Shown here piece by piece: positions 47,236 to 58,811 of a stretch of DNA of 64,000 nucleotides. The notes below the pieces were generated by a model that was given only the letters and a program-made list of their open reading frames with translations, made no database searches and was not told where the DNA came from. A program made the translations under genes and the position numbers. The DNA lies in assembly GCA_014871385.1 (NCBI GenBank), contig CM026422.1:19148096-19212095 (forward strand), written 5' to 3'. The DNA comes from Ceratodon purpureus. Taxonomy: Eukaryota; Streptophyta; Bryopsida; Pseudoditrichales; Ditrichaceae. Each line of letters begins with the position of its first letter. Position 1 is the stretch's first letter.

Positions 47236-49180
47236 TGCCTATGAACTCATACCACCGTCCAAACGACGGATTGAGGCGAATCAAGACAATGCATTTGCGA
47301 TGATGAGTAATTCTGACACATCACTGAAAGAAGGATTCTAAACACTGGGCATATCGGGATTTAAACTCAAACGTGAATCATAAACATGGCAAAGCGAACT
47401 AGAAACTCGACTTGTAGAGATTGAAGAGGCGGCTGTGTATGTGATGCTTCATTGGCGGCATATTGCATGTAAATTGGGGATGGAGGACGTCGAGTCTTCA
47501 AAATTATGTACCATGTGAATTATCTCCTGTAACAAATTACGATTCGTGCAGAATGTTGCACCTGAACTGCGGTAATCATACAGTAGATGATAATTGCAGA
47601 CGATAGTGATCATCTTCATAATCCAACTGCAGGTTCAGGGAAGCACGCTCACAAGTGCACTCTCCAAACCATTTCTAGATTTCAGAGACCCAAATCTAGA
47701 ATTATTGTAGATAGAAATTGTTTTGAGCACAGTGACGTCTCTGTGTATGCCTCTTAGTGATCCCAAAAGTGGATAAAATTTTGCCCCCAGTCACTACCCA
47801 AAGAATAAGGCAGCTAAATCTACAAAAGAAATGAATGAAAAAAATGATGAGCTTTAGGCCCAATTTATACACAGTACAGGGTTTGGCGGAGGTAGGACGG
47901 ATTGAACACTTTCTCAACCTCCAACCTGGCTGAAAGTTTGGACCGAAGTTGAAAGTTTGCGGCAAAGGGAAAGCTTGACCTAATTGCATCAAATAGGCCC
48001 ATGCATTTTGGCGTCAAACACACTAGCATGTAGGATACCACAGAGGATGAATTGAAGTTCCGGTCCAGGTATAGTGTAAAGCCCTTGGACTTGATTTAGA
48101 AAAACCAAGCGATCCTATTAGTTGAAATTTGAAGAATTCGGATCAGCCTCCAATTTGTTTCCAAGTATAAACTAGTATTTTTTTCAAATTTTACATCATA
48201 TTATAAGTATGTAGCAACTTCACAAATATCATTATATAATTTTCACAAATATCATTATGGTATACCCTACAAAAATATGTCCAAAAATAATTCTAAAAAT
48301 ATTGTATTTTTGGACAAACATTATGTAGTACTATAGCATGTTTGTCCAAAAATAATTCTAAAATAGACACTTAAGTTATTCTCAAGAAGATTAGCCAAAA
48401 TAGACACTTAAGTTATTCTCAAGAAGCCGTTTTCTTTACCCTAAAACACTCTAAAATTGTTGTAAAACAAGTACAATAAATTGCTTTATATTTTGGCTTC
48501 TAATATGAAGGCAACCAAGCAAGTCTACTGACCTTCTTGGAATAAATACTTCCTTTTAGCATCATATTTTTATCCAAATTCAACCTCATGTCCTTGGAGA
48601 AATCACACATTTAAAAACTAATTGAGAATATTTATGATTTTTGAATTCAAAACTTAAGATTTTAAAATTTTGAAAGGATATGATTTTATTTATTTTTAAA
48701 CAAAATCCAATATTTTTCAGTTATATACCAAAAACAAATTAATTATATATATAAAACGTTATTTTGAAGAAGGTCCTGAAAAAGAATTTGATTACTTTGT
48801 TTTTTAGTAGTAATTGCACCAATTGAAAGTCATATGGTCATACAATATTAAAAATTATCAGTATCTTATTTCTAGATGAATTATATATGAAATAAGAAAG
48901 CTTGTCATCTAATAGACCAAAAGGTGAAGTGATCCTTTCCCTTTAGAGGGAGCATCCACAAGTGACACTGTGACTGAGAAGAATGGTCATCGCCCAAAAT
49001 GATGCAGCAAAAACGAATACATATAAAACTGCTACAATGAACTGAGAGTTTGTAAAATGTCTCCAGGCTCAAGCCTTGTTTACTAGAACTGCGACAATTT
49101 CCGGCAAAGTGCACTTCAATTATCCACAACACTGTGCTCCTCCGAATAAACCTCCCAGATCCCTTTCCACTTCCAATGAT
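47236..49180. other. Intergenic with short tandem duplications
   Basis: A roughly 30-bp unit (aaaatagacacttaagttat...) is duplicated at about 48361 and 48397. The phrase tgtccaaaaataattctaaa occurs at 48282 and 48343. The remainder is AT-rich with no gene. Confidence 0.5.
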
Positions 49181-50472
49181 CTACACTGGAGGCTGGGCCA
49201 AGCTCACCTCCAAGTGGAACTCACAGTTAGTCCTTGGTTCACGTCGATTGATTCCCTCGAAGAGAACGATGTACTCTTTCTTGAGCTTCCATTCCTCAAG
49301 ATCTTTGATTTCTGGAACTTCACTCAACATGGCTTGATCTCTTTTCTCACTTCTAAGCTCAACTCTGAGGTAGAAATACCTCTTGTACGTTCCAAAAGCT
49401 GCAAAGTAGAAGATATCTCCTGCGGGTCCTTCGGTGTTAGGCTCGTGGTAAACAACATACAGCTCCTGATTGCTTTGCACTAACTTGTATTTTTCGGTTT
49501 TAGTCATTGTGAACTGCACCATTCCAGAGGTCCTATCAATCTGCACTGCTTGCATTTGGTGCTGCTTGTCAAAGTGCTGGAGCAGTGCAGGTTTGGGACC
49601 GATGTAAATGCAACGGTCCACTACGCATGTGTAGGGGCGATGCTTGCACAGTTCCTCCTCGTGCTCTTTAACCTTAAGAAACCCAATAGTGTCCTTGCAC
49701 CCATAAACTACATGTTTGCAGCACCTTCCCGTCAGCTGTTCCAAGACCAACTCGATTCCCAAGTTTCGAATATCCCAAGTGGACTCTCCGCAAAAACAGC
49801 TCCTCTTGGCTTTTTCCATTCCGTACTTACAAGGTAAGCATACCATGTGTCCATTCTTGCACTGGCTCACAGAACAACCAACCACATCGCACACAAGGAT
49901 TAGGGTTCCACGCGCATATATTCCAACAGAGGCGGCGATGTAATCTGGAGAGACAAAAACAAGTACAGTAGTGGATATCTACTTATGGTGCCATACTTTG
50001 CTGATTACAGTTCCATACGAAATGACAGTAGAAGGCAAATCACCTGGTGAACGGGAAGAGACAGGCGATTGAAGCAAATTGGGCATGCAAAAGACTTGGA
50101 GTCTTGGGGTATTTCAAACATCTCTTCTGTTGGAATGAGAGTAGTGGGAGGAGGCTGTATTGCGAGAGGCTGTGTTGGGAGCGGCTGTGTTAGGAGAGGC
50201 GGTGTTGCTCGGCTCCCGGAAGTTTTCTCTGCATCTATGGGACTCTTTCCCCTCAGAATCAACCTTAAGGGTTGCATGTCTGGTGGAGTGGTCCCTAGCG
50301 CTGTAAGATTCTTCTCGTCGTCTGATGGAGTCCTCACCATCCCAACCCTGAGCTCTCCAACTGGTTGAGGTGGAATTTCTCGGGCTCTCTTCGAAGGAGG
50401 CAACAGCTCGTTACTCGAGCCAGTGCCAATCTGTACCGCTCGACTTTTAAGAAAAGCGCTCTGCGGAGACAT
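49181..50472 (-). CDS. SINA/SIAH-type RING E3 ubiquitin ligase
   Basis: Two exons, 50472-50044 and 49861-49181, join in phase (CACCAG/gtgatt, gagccag/TGCAAG) within the RING finger, giving about 369 residues. The N-terminal 120 residues are low-complexity and proline/threonine-rich. The RING reads CPICFNRLSLPVHQ/CKNGHMVCLPC then KRSCFC, supplying all eight zinc ligands in SINA order. The SIAH-type zinc fingers follow (CCKHVVYGCKDTIGFLKVKE, HRPYTCVVDRCIYIG, LLQHFDKQH). The C-terminal domain ends EFHLEVSLAQPPV. Such proteins attach ubiquitin to target proteins in the cytosol or nucleus. Start at the ATG of MSPQSAFLKSR. No defect seen; a longer frame upstream of exon 2 is intron sequence. Confidence 0.92.
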
Positions 50473-51924
50473 TGTCAGTGATCACCAAAGCGATATACTC
50501 ACCGACTTGAGAGTCCAGCACAAAGGTCCAAACGAAAAAACAAAACGCAACTTGGGTCTTCTCTCTCGAAGCAAAGATACAACTTTCTAAGTCACAACTT
50601 TGAGTACAAATCCACCTCCGGTAAGCAACTTTCTTCCGACCTACCACAAAGCCAATGAAATTCCCACGTTAGTAAGTCTCCTTAAAAACTTAACCTCCAC
50701 CAACCTGAGCAACCCAGACAACGACGAAGCACCCGGCCACTCTACAACCCATTCGGCTCAGACTCTCCCACCTTCTACCTCTCTCAAGAGGTAACTCCAG
50801 CAACCGAACTAAAGCTACAGCCTTGCAAGCACCCTTCTAGACCATGAAGCTTTAAGAGAAACACCACCTACAAAACAATCCACCTTCAAACTCACGCAAT
50901 TGATTCTACCTCCGCTCTAGAACAAAGTTGTGTATGATCTAAGCAAGCTAGACCTAACGAGACTGCAGCATGATCAGAAACTCACCGACCCCCAAGCATA
51001 TTACACCAAGTCCATGTGCACAGCAAACCACCAACCTTCACTGCTTTAATAGAAACCACAGGAGCTTCTGGAATATAATGCAACGTCCTTGGAGCTTCGT
51101 TGCAGGTCTAGCTACAGTGCTTCCCAATCTTCAGCCAGCTCCTGACAACTTTTCTGATCTCGCACGTACAAGCACCCCCTGTGAGTGCAATTAGCACGTA
51201 TCAGTGTACTTCTGGGCCCTGGCAGGGCAGAGGAGGCCGTGCAGCTGGGGACGCTGTGGAACGAGTCTCGAGATCTAGCAGAAGCACGGCCATGGCCCTG
51301 GCAGCACACCATTGTATGTGCATGCGCAGCCGCAGTCGCAACCGAGGCACAGAATCATGTCTAGGAATGGAATTCATGTCCCCGCGGGGACCGGGTGAAG
51401 GGGTTGATATGTGCACATACACCGGGTATCAGGCCAGGGGCCGGGTATCATTTCAATGCTGTCTGGGGGCCTTCGCCATGGGGTTTGGGTAGTTTATGCT
51501 AATAGTTCTCCATTGCAAATGTTTCACAGTGAATTGGAATGTTGGTGTTGAAGTTATGAATTAAACCGGGAGCCCCGTATATAAAGCGTGGATAAATTCC
51601 ATGCCTTCTCTCGACCTTACTTGGAGGTCTCCTGCAAAAAAAATTCAGTAAGATATTTTTGACATGTGTATGGAGTACTTTATTATCTTCACCTCGGACT
51701 TCTCCTTTCAGTTACTTCGTTGATACTAGTGAGGTAAGTCAATCCATGACCACTGTCTAGAACAATCAAGAATGAGTAAAGTAGCTGTCAACACCAAGCC
51801 ATTGGCGACAAAGGATACAGCAGTGGTGATTGTGAGCTCAAGTTTTGGTTCACCTGGGAGGCTGGGATGTGACAGTGGTGATTTGGTTCACTTGGGATGA
51901 GACAGTGGTGATTATGAGAGATTG
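50473..51924. other. Upstream region of the SINA gene and intergenic DNA
   Basis: GC-balanced up to about 51500, with frames on both strands (for example 51181-51492 plus, 51201-51422 minus) that have no family likeness. A TATA-like cgtatataaagcg lies near 51577 with no gene that I can attach to it. Confidence 0.4.
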
Positions 51925-52640
51925 ACAACAAAAGATGCAAAAGTGGTGGTTGTGTGCTCAAGTTTTAGTTCACCTGGGATGAGACAGTGGTGATTATGAG
52001 AGATTGACCGAATGCTTTCAGGTGTTGACAAAAATCATCTCATTGTGATAGGATTTGGTCCATTGAGTTATTTAAATGCAGTCAATAATATGCAATGGTT
52101 GAGTATTTGATTTAGTGAGTAATAAACCAGTCTGGTGGTATTGATTCCTGTATCTTCTCAAAATTCATAATTAATATGATTTTATCCAAAAAATTATTAC
52201 TACAATTGCATTACTCTTCAAATCTTATCTTCTTCAAACAATTGCTTATTGGATATCTCAAACAATACTTGCAAAACGTCTCATTCTTCATTGTGTACGG
52301 CAAAAATTGGTTCACCTTACATATTTGTGGTATTTGGTCATTCCTTTTCACTAAAGGCTATACTTATTTTCAAATTATGTCGTATTATGTTCTAACATCA
52401 ATCATACGTTTCTACACTAAAATCAAGTATCTTTTTCTGGCATTTAAAGACACTGTATATTTAAATTATGGATAAATATATGAATTTGTAAAGTAGAATA
52501 AATAACAAAAATTAATATCATTGATAAACTTAGACGAGTTGTACATATTACATTCATTTAAATGACTACAAGGTTAATTGTATACTTAAGTTTTTTTTCA
52601 AGTTTACTTTAATATAATAAAAATATTCAAGTTTTAAAAA

Positions 52641-52677
<37 letters not shown>

Positions 52678-54290
52678 ATGTCTAAAAATAAACAAATGTT
52701 ATGATAAATTTTTGTAAGGCACATTTAAAACACATGACTATATTCGTTATTTTGAGAAAAATTCAGAACTTTGAGACCTTTGCCTACAATTTCAACAATT
52801 GTTTTTAGAAAATTTGAGCTTTTTTTGACTTTATAATTACAGATTATCTTTGACTCGAGAATAATCTTCCCATATATAGTCAAAAGGTTTGTGATAAATA
52901 TTGAATAAATCAAGAAATCAATAAAAAATCTAAAGCCAAGCATTGAGACTATAAAAAGTCTCAATTTAACGAATGGTGTTACACCCATGCAGCCACTAAA
53001 ACGTCTTGAAATCCAAACTTTGATGACTTCTTTCAAAGCACTTTTATGTTTTACAGCACCCAAAATTTTAATAGTGTAATTCTTCTAATCTTGTCAACAT
53101 ATTTAGAGCGAATGTTTCTATTTACAAAATAAAATCAAATACAAAAATTTAAAACCTTGATTTTTTCATAAACAAACCTTGTTTCTTTTTTATACACAAA
53201 TATTTGTTTTGAGGTGCATGAACTTATCACCCAAATGCAACAAGTGCTAACTTCAAGCCATTCATGACAATGGATGCAAGAGTGGTGGTTTTGTGCTCAA
53301 GTTTTGGTTAGTTTTGGTTTAACTGGGATGAGACAATGGTGATAAAGAGAAATTGAGTGAATGCTTTCAAATTTTGACAAAAACCATGTGGTGGTAATAG
53401 ATTTGGTACATGGTGGTATTTGAATGCAATTAAATCAATTTGGCACTCAATAAGTAGTCATGGTTGAGTGTTGATCAAGTGGATAATAAAATTGGTCTAG
53501 TGGTATTCAAAACCATATTTGTTATATTGGAAGATTATGAATTTCCTAATTTAATACATGTGTTGCTTTAGGGTTCTAAAATGTATCTTCAATGAAGATT
53601 TAGGTGAAGTCGAATTGAATGTGCATTGTCTCAAAATCATGGATTTTTTTCAATATAACAAGTTACAAATATGGTGTAATTCATTCCAATACCCTCTCAA
53701 AATTCATAATTAATCTGATTTTGTTAAAAACATATTGCTGCAATTGCATTGATCTTCAAACTTTATTTTCTTCCAACCAACAATTATTAGATATCTCTAG
53801 CAGTACTTACAAAAGGTCTCTTTCTTCATTGTGCAACATTGGTTCACCTTGCACATTTGTGGTTTTGAATCATTATTATTGAAATCAAGTGTTCCTTTTC
53901 AAACTCGGCACTTGAAATTGTTGAAAATTTAAATTATGAATTAATATATGGATTTTTGAAAAGAATGTATAACAAAAATCAATTCCAATGATGAACTTAT
54001 GGAAGTTGTACATGTTACATGTATTTAAATGATCACAAAGTTTATTGTATATTTGATTTACAAAATGTTAGGTAAATTTCATATAAAATAGATATTTAAT
54101 TTTTAAATAATTTCAAATAATATCTCTACAATGTCTAAAAATAAACAAATGTTATGTCTGATTTTTGTAAGACACATTTTAAGACATCCAAGTTGCAGTC
54201 ATTAGGTTTTCTTAAAATTCAAACTTTCATGACTTCTTTTAAAACACTTTTGTGTCTTAGAGCGCCCAATCTTTCGTAGTATAATTTGTC
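51925..54290. repeat. Diverged tandem duplication, ~1.2-kb units
   Basis: Unit A (about 51925-53100) and unit B (about 53262-54290) share, in the same order, gtggtggttgtgtgctcaag-like, gaatgctttca, ctcaaaattcataattaat, aattgcatt, ttggttcacctt, gtctaaaaataaacaaatgt and gacttctttcaaagcacttt. Identity is uneven, with indels. An AT dinucleotide run at 52637-52677 is present only in unit A. Not coding. Confidence 0.8.
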
Positions 54291-56199
54291 CTTTAGGTAA
54301 AATCTTTACAATGTGTTTAAACAATGTCTTGTTGGTGACTTGGAATACAAGTTCAAGATTGTAGTTGATGAAGCCTTTCTAGAATTGAAATTTACCAAGA
54401 CTTCTATGGAAAAAAGTAGAAGCTGTTGTAAATGCAATGTTAACCTTCACATTATTAAAACTAAATCAGAACTAAGAAGATTTTAAGTAGGGGTATGTTT
54501 TGAAATACATTGCATTGGTTGATAAAATAATGAGCGACAATATGTAATTTAATAATATTTCAAAAAATATTATATTAAGCAACGAACTCATAAAACAAGA
54601 TTGTGTAATACAAGAAATTAATGAGAGCTAGTGTGTTAATTAACAAAATTATATAAGATGGTGCATCATTAACAAAATAAAGATCATACTGTGATTTACA
54701 CACCTGTACAATGTTCTTTTCTTGAATGAAATTAAATTCTATGCCATGTAATTTGATTAATCAAACATCTTAACAATGAAGTAGAAATTTATGTTCAAAT
54801 TTGTGATCTTTAGAACCTCTAGAAAAGTGGATTTTACAATGACTTCCACAAAATGTACAAACTAAGGCAAAGAGTTAAAAAACACTACATTCATTAATTT
54901 AAGGTTTCTACAAAATTGGCTTGAGTAATTGAGTTTGAAAAAAAGTTTTTAAACCACTGTACAGTATGGGGACAAAAAGTTTGCGTTTTTGCATTCCAAC
55001 AGAAGAAAAATCAAATTTGCAATCTTCTGAAATGCACTAAAGGTGCAAAAGTTATTGCCTACCTGCCAAATCTAGAGCTTGGATTCTTAAATAAGGTGAT
55101 TACATGTCTGCAAAGTTTTGTGGCCTACTAGTTTACCAAAATGGTTTTATAGCCAATTTATGGACTAGTATCCTATTCAACATGAATTCGAAGGTACATT
55201 CCAAATGTTGAAGAGAATTAAACACCTCATGCTTCTAAAATTAATATAGTGTCATGGATGCTTTATTTAACTTAAACATTACCCAAAGTATCATCAACTT
55301 GAAGGTTTCCGTTTGTCTTTAAAATATTTGATGCGTAAGTTTGAAAATAACAATAATTTGGTTATACAAGCAACATTACCTTTGCAATTTAGACCACACA
55401 ACTTGTTAAAGTGGACATGAATTGAGTTGCAAATGTAAGACAATAGTTTAGTGGAGATTTGGTGAAGGTCATCAAGATTAGCAATATAAAAATTGGTGGG
55501 TGTGGAAGGTTTGTTTAGCTTCTATTAAGTAGTAAGTGACTGGTGGGTGACTAAGTTAGTGATGTTGAGCACTCTGTCCGCTTCTCCGCCTGTGAAGCAG
55601 TGAGAAGTTTGTTACTTGATTTAGGATTTGGTTTGGTGATTAGTTTGAAGCAGTGATTGGCGGGATTGGCCGGTGGCTAGTGATGTTGCGCACTTCGTCC
55701 CCCTCTTCAATAGTGAAAAGCCAGGTAGTTGATTTGGGATTGGCCGTAGTGATTTGTTCTATTGCTTAGATAAGCTAGATTCTTTGTTTACCTACAATCA
55801 TTTTGATTGATTTATTATTTTTTGATCGATCAAATGATTTTTTTAAATATACTTCTTATCTAACTATAGTAGTACCTTCAACTTCAAGAATTATATAAAA
55901 AAAATATATACATTTAATTTTTTACTATAGAATACAAGGTGGAAAAAATAATAGAGATGTATTGTAGTCATTGGCATATTCATAGTTTCTTTGTTTTAAC
56001 CGTACTTTCTTATTAGCTTCAACATCATTAGTATGAAATTAAATTCCTATATCATTGTTTGGAAATTAAAGCAATCAAAGATTAAAACATGAAATAACCA
56101 AATAAGAAATATAACTTAAGAATGTAAAATCAAAATCAAAATATAATTTATTAAATAAAAGAGATATTCCATTAATTTAATAAATGGGACATTTCTTTT
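54291..56199. other. AT-rich intergenic
   Basis: No gene recognised. A slightly GC-richer patch at 55480-55780 contains a repeated phrase (tagtgatgttg with agcactctgtcc or cgcacttcgtcc at about 55556 and 55678). Confidence 0.45.
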
Positions 56200-56790
56200 A
56201 ATATTTAATGAAGAAAAACATTTTCTTTATTTATTTTTATTAAATACCACACATTTTTTCATTATTTATTGGAATGCACACTATTTTCCATTATTTTTTT
56301 GAAAAATACATTATTTTCATTAATTAATTGAAAATACAATGTCTTTCATTATATCCTTGAAGGACTTATGGTTTTTTACTGTTTCTTCGAACAATATACT
56401 ATCTTTTATTATTTTATAAAGCAACACAATGTCTTTTATTATTTACTATATAACATAATGCTATATATTCATTAATTGCAAGTTTCCTCACAGTTAATTG
56501 GAAGTTTAAAGCAAATTTTGAAAAATATTGTGTTATATAATAAAATAATGAAAGACAATGTGTTGTTTAACAAATCAATGAAAAACAATATGTTCTTCAA
56601 TAAAATATTGGAAGACAATTTTTTCTTTAATTTATTGATAAAAGACAGTGTATCCAATAAATAGTAATATAATGTGTTAATGAACAAAAAAAAGTAAAAA
56701 ATTGGTATTTAATAATTTAATAAGAGAAATTACACTCCTCAATAAAATAATGAAAGACAATGTATTTTTTAATAAAAGATTAAAAATTTA
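56200..56790. repeat. Inverted AT-rich array
   Basis: Left of about 56490 the strand repeats phrases like tgtcttttattattta. Right of it the same phrases appear reversed (aataatgaaagacaatgt) at spacings of roughly 30-40 bp. The whole forms a degenerate long palindrome. It contains two complementary 60-70-codon frames that are artefacts of the symmetry. Confidence 0.6.
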
Positions 56791-58164
56791 TATTGTTTAA
56801 TTAATTAATTAAAAAAATTAATTATTTGATACAATTAGGATTTGTTTATCTTTTACAATGTTTGCAATATTGTTTTTGGTTTTATTCAATGTGTCATCAT
56901 TTGATTAGTCTAATTCAACTAATACTAAAATCATCCATTAAGTATAGAGATACTAAATTAATTAATTTTTAGATAATAGATGTTAAGAGTGGATTTATAA
57001 AATTAATCAACTGTGATCATATGAAAAACTATGTTGATTAGAGTCTAGAGAATGGTTAGCAGAAGGCGTTTGTGGGAGAAATCGTTTGATTTAGAATGGC
57101 ATGGAGGTTGTATCTGGCAAGTCCAAAGCCAAAGTGTCAACACATGCAATGCTTGTAATGCCATCATGAAGAAAATTATCATTTTGCTTCATCCTTTGAA
57201 ATTCACGTTTATGAACTAGATTGAAAGCCTTGTTGGAGAAAGCCTAGTAGCAAATAGCAACAACAACTTCTAAATGACCTTTCATTGGCCCCATTGGCCC
57301 TACAGTCATGGAAAGAGATTTTTTGAGATTTTGGGGTAATTTCTATAATTATGTCAATTTTAAATGTAATTTTTTGAAGTATCTTGCTAACATAGGTAAT
57401 TCCAAGAGCTTTGGATAGGTATATGGAAAGAGCTTTGGAAATAATAATATATATGGTGCTCGGAGCAATTTTCCAATTTCTTATGTTGTTCTAAATATTT
57501 GCTATTATAGGCCTAAACTATATAACACCATATTCATTAATTTGGGACTTTTGCCAGTCCCAAATTAGTTTCGTACTAAATTTAGACCATTAATTGTGTC
57601 AATTATAATGGGACTTTCCTTATATTGGGACTAAATATGTATAGAAATTTGACCAAATGAGCAATTATTGCCCAACATGTAATTGAACATCAACACTTTT
57701 CTGGACACTGAATTACGAAGTCCCATATATTGATGATTATCATACATGTGATTATCTATGAAGGTCCATGGTTTAGTTGACAGTGAACAAGTATGTGTAA
57801 TTACCACCTCAAATATTCCTCAAATTATGTTATAGCTGAATAGACTCATATGAGCATATATATGTGCAAAGTAATTTTCTGACAAAGACGATGGAGACTT
57901 ATAAAAGACAAACGCCATTCCAAATTTCGAAGAATACATTTGTAAAATTCAAGTGAGTGATAATTTGCCAGAAATTTTATTCAATAACAATCTTTCCAAA
58001 CTTGAAAGCGTGGAGGGAACAAAGTACACAAAAGTAATTTTACCTCAATACACCATATTCTGGTATGCGTGATGATCACACCATGAGGAATTTTATCCTA
58101 CTAAACTATAAATGCCGCAGCACTATCTATCTATCCTCACAGAACACAAAACTCTGACGGTACT
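56791..58164. other. AT-rich DNA left of the transposase-like gene
   Basis: A hairpin aatttgggact/agtcccaaatt lies at about 57538-57566. No gene. If the transposase-like gene belongs to a transposon, its left end should lie here, but I found no terminal inverted repeat by eye. Confidence 0.4.
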
Positions 58165-58800
58165 AATACACTATCTAAGTATTTAGCTCACATCAAGCCA
58201 AATAGATGGACACATTAAATTTTATAAAACCTCACAATTGTTGTGGTAGCAGTATCTCCCAATCCTCATATGCTAACTTGTCGCTACGGTTAAGGCAATC
58301 TAAGTATTTAGCTCACATCAAGCCAAATATATGGACACATTAAACTCTAAAAACATCACAACAGTAGTGACAACAGTATCTAACTATCCTCACATGCTAA
58401 ATTTTAGATATTAGGAAGACATCTAAGTATTTAGCTCACATCAAGCTAAATGACAGCAATATTAACTATATAAAACATCACAATAGTAGTGGCAGCTGTA
58501 TCTACCTATCCTCGAATGTTAACTCGTTGTTAGTAATACACTATCTAGATATTTAGCTCACATCAAGCCAAAATGATGGACACATTAAATTCTTTAAAAC
58601 ATCACAATAGTACTGGCTGTAGTACCTACCTATCCACACATGCTCACTTGTCGATACTAATACACCATCTAAGCTAAACGATGGCTCATTTAACTTTTTG
58701 AAACCTCACAGTAATACTGACAACAATCTCTATTTATCCTCACACATGACTAACTTGTCAATATTAAGTATTTAGCTCACATCAAGCTAAATCAGGGACA
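58165..58800. repeat. ~120-bp tandem array 3' of the transposase-like gene
   Basis: About five to six units of 115-123 bp. The core atttagctcacatcaagc starts at about 58191, 58306, 58429, 58551 and 58770, with one truncated unit near 58668. Each unit also carries ggacacatta and catcacaatagtagtgg-like blocks. The array stops a dozen bases before the stop codon of the gene. Confidence 0.9.
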
Positions 58801-58811
58801 CATTGAACTCA

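Noticed and set aside
57538-57566. Hairpin with GGGACT as left terminus of the candidate transposon
   Set aside because: No matching inverted copy was found on the right flank; it pairs only with itself.
54291-58164. Organelle DNA insertion
   Set aside because: Very AT-rich, but no plastid or mitochondrial gene sequence is recognisable.
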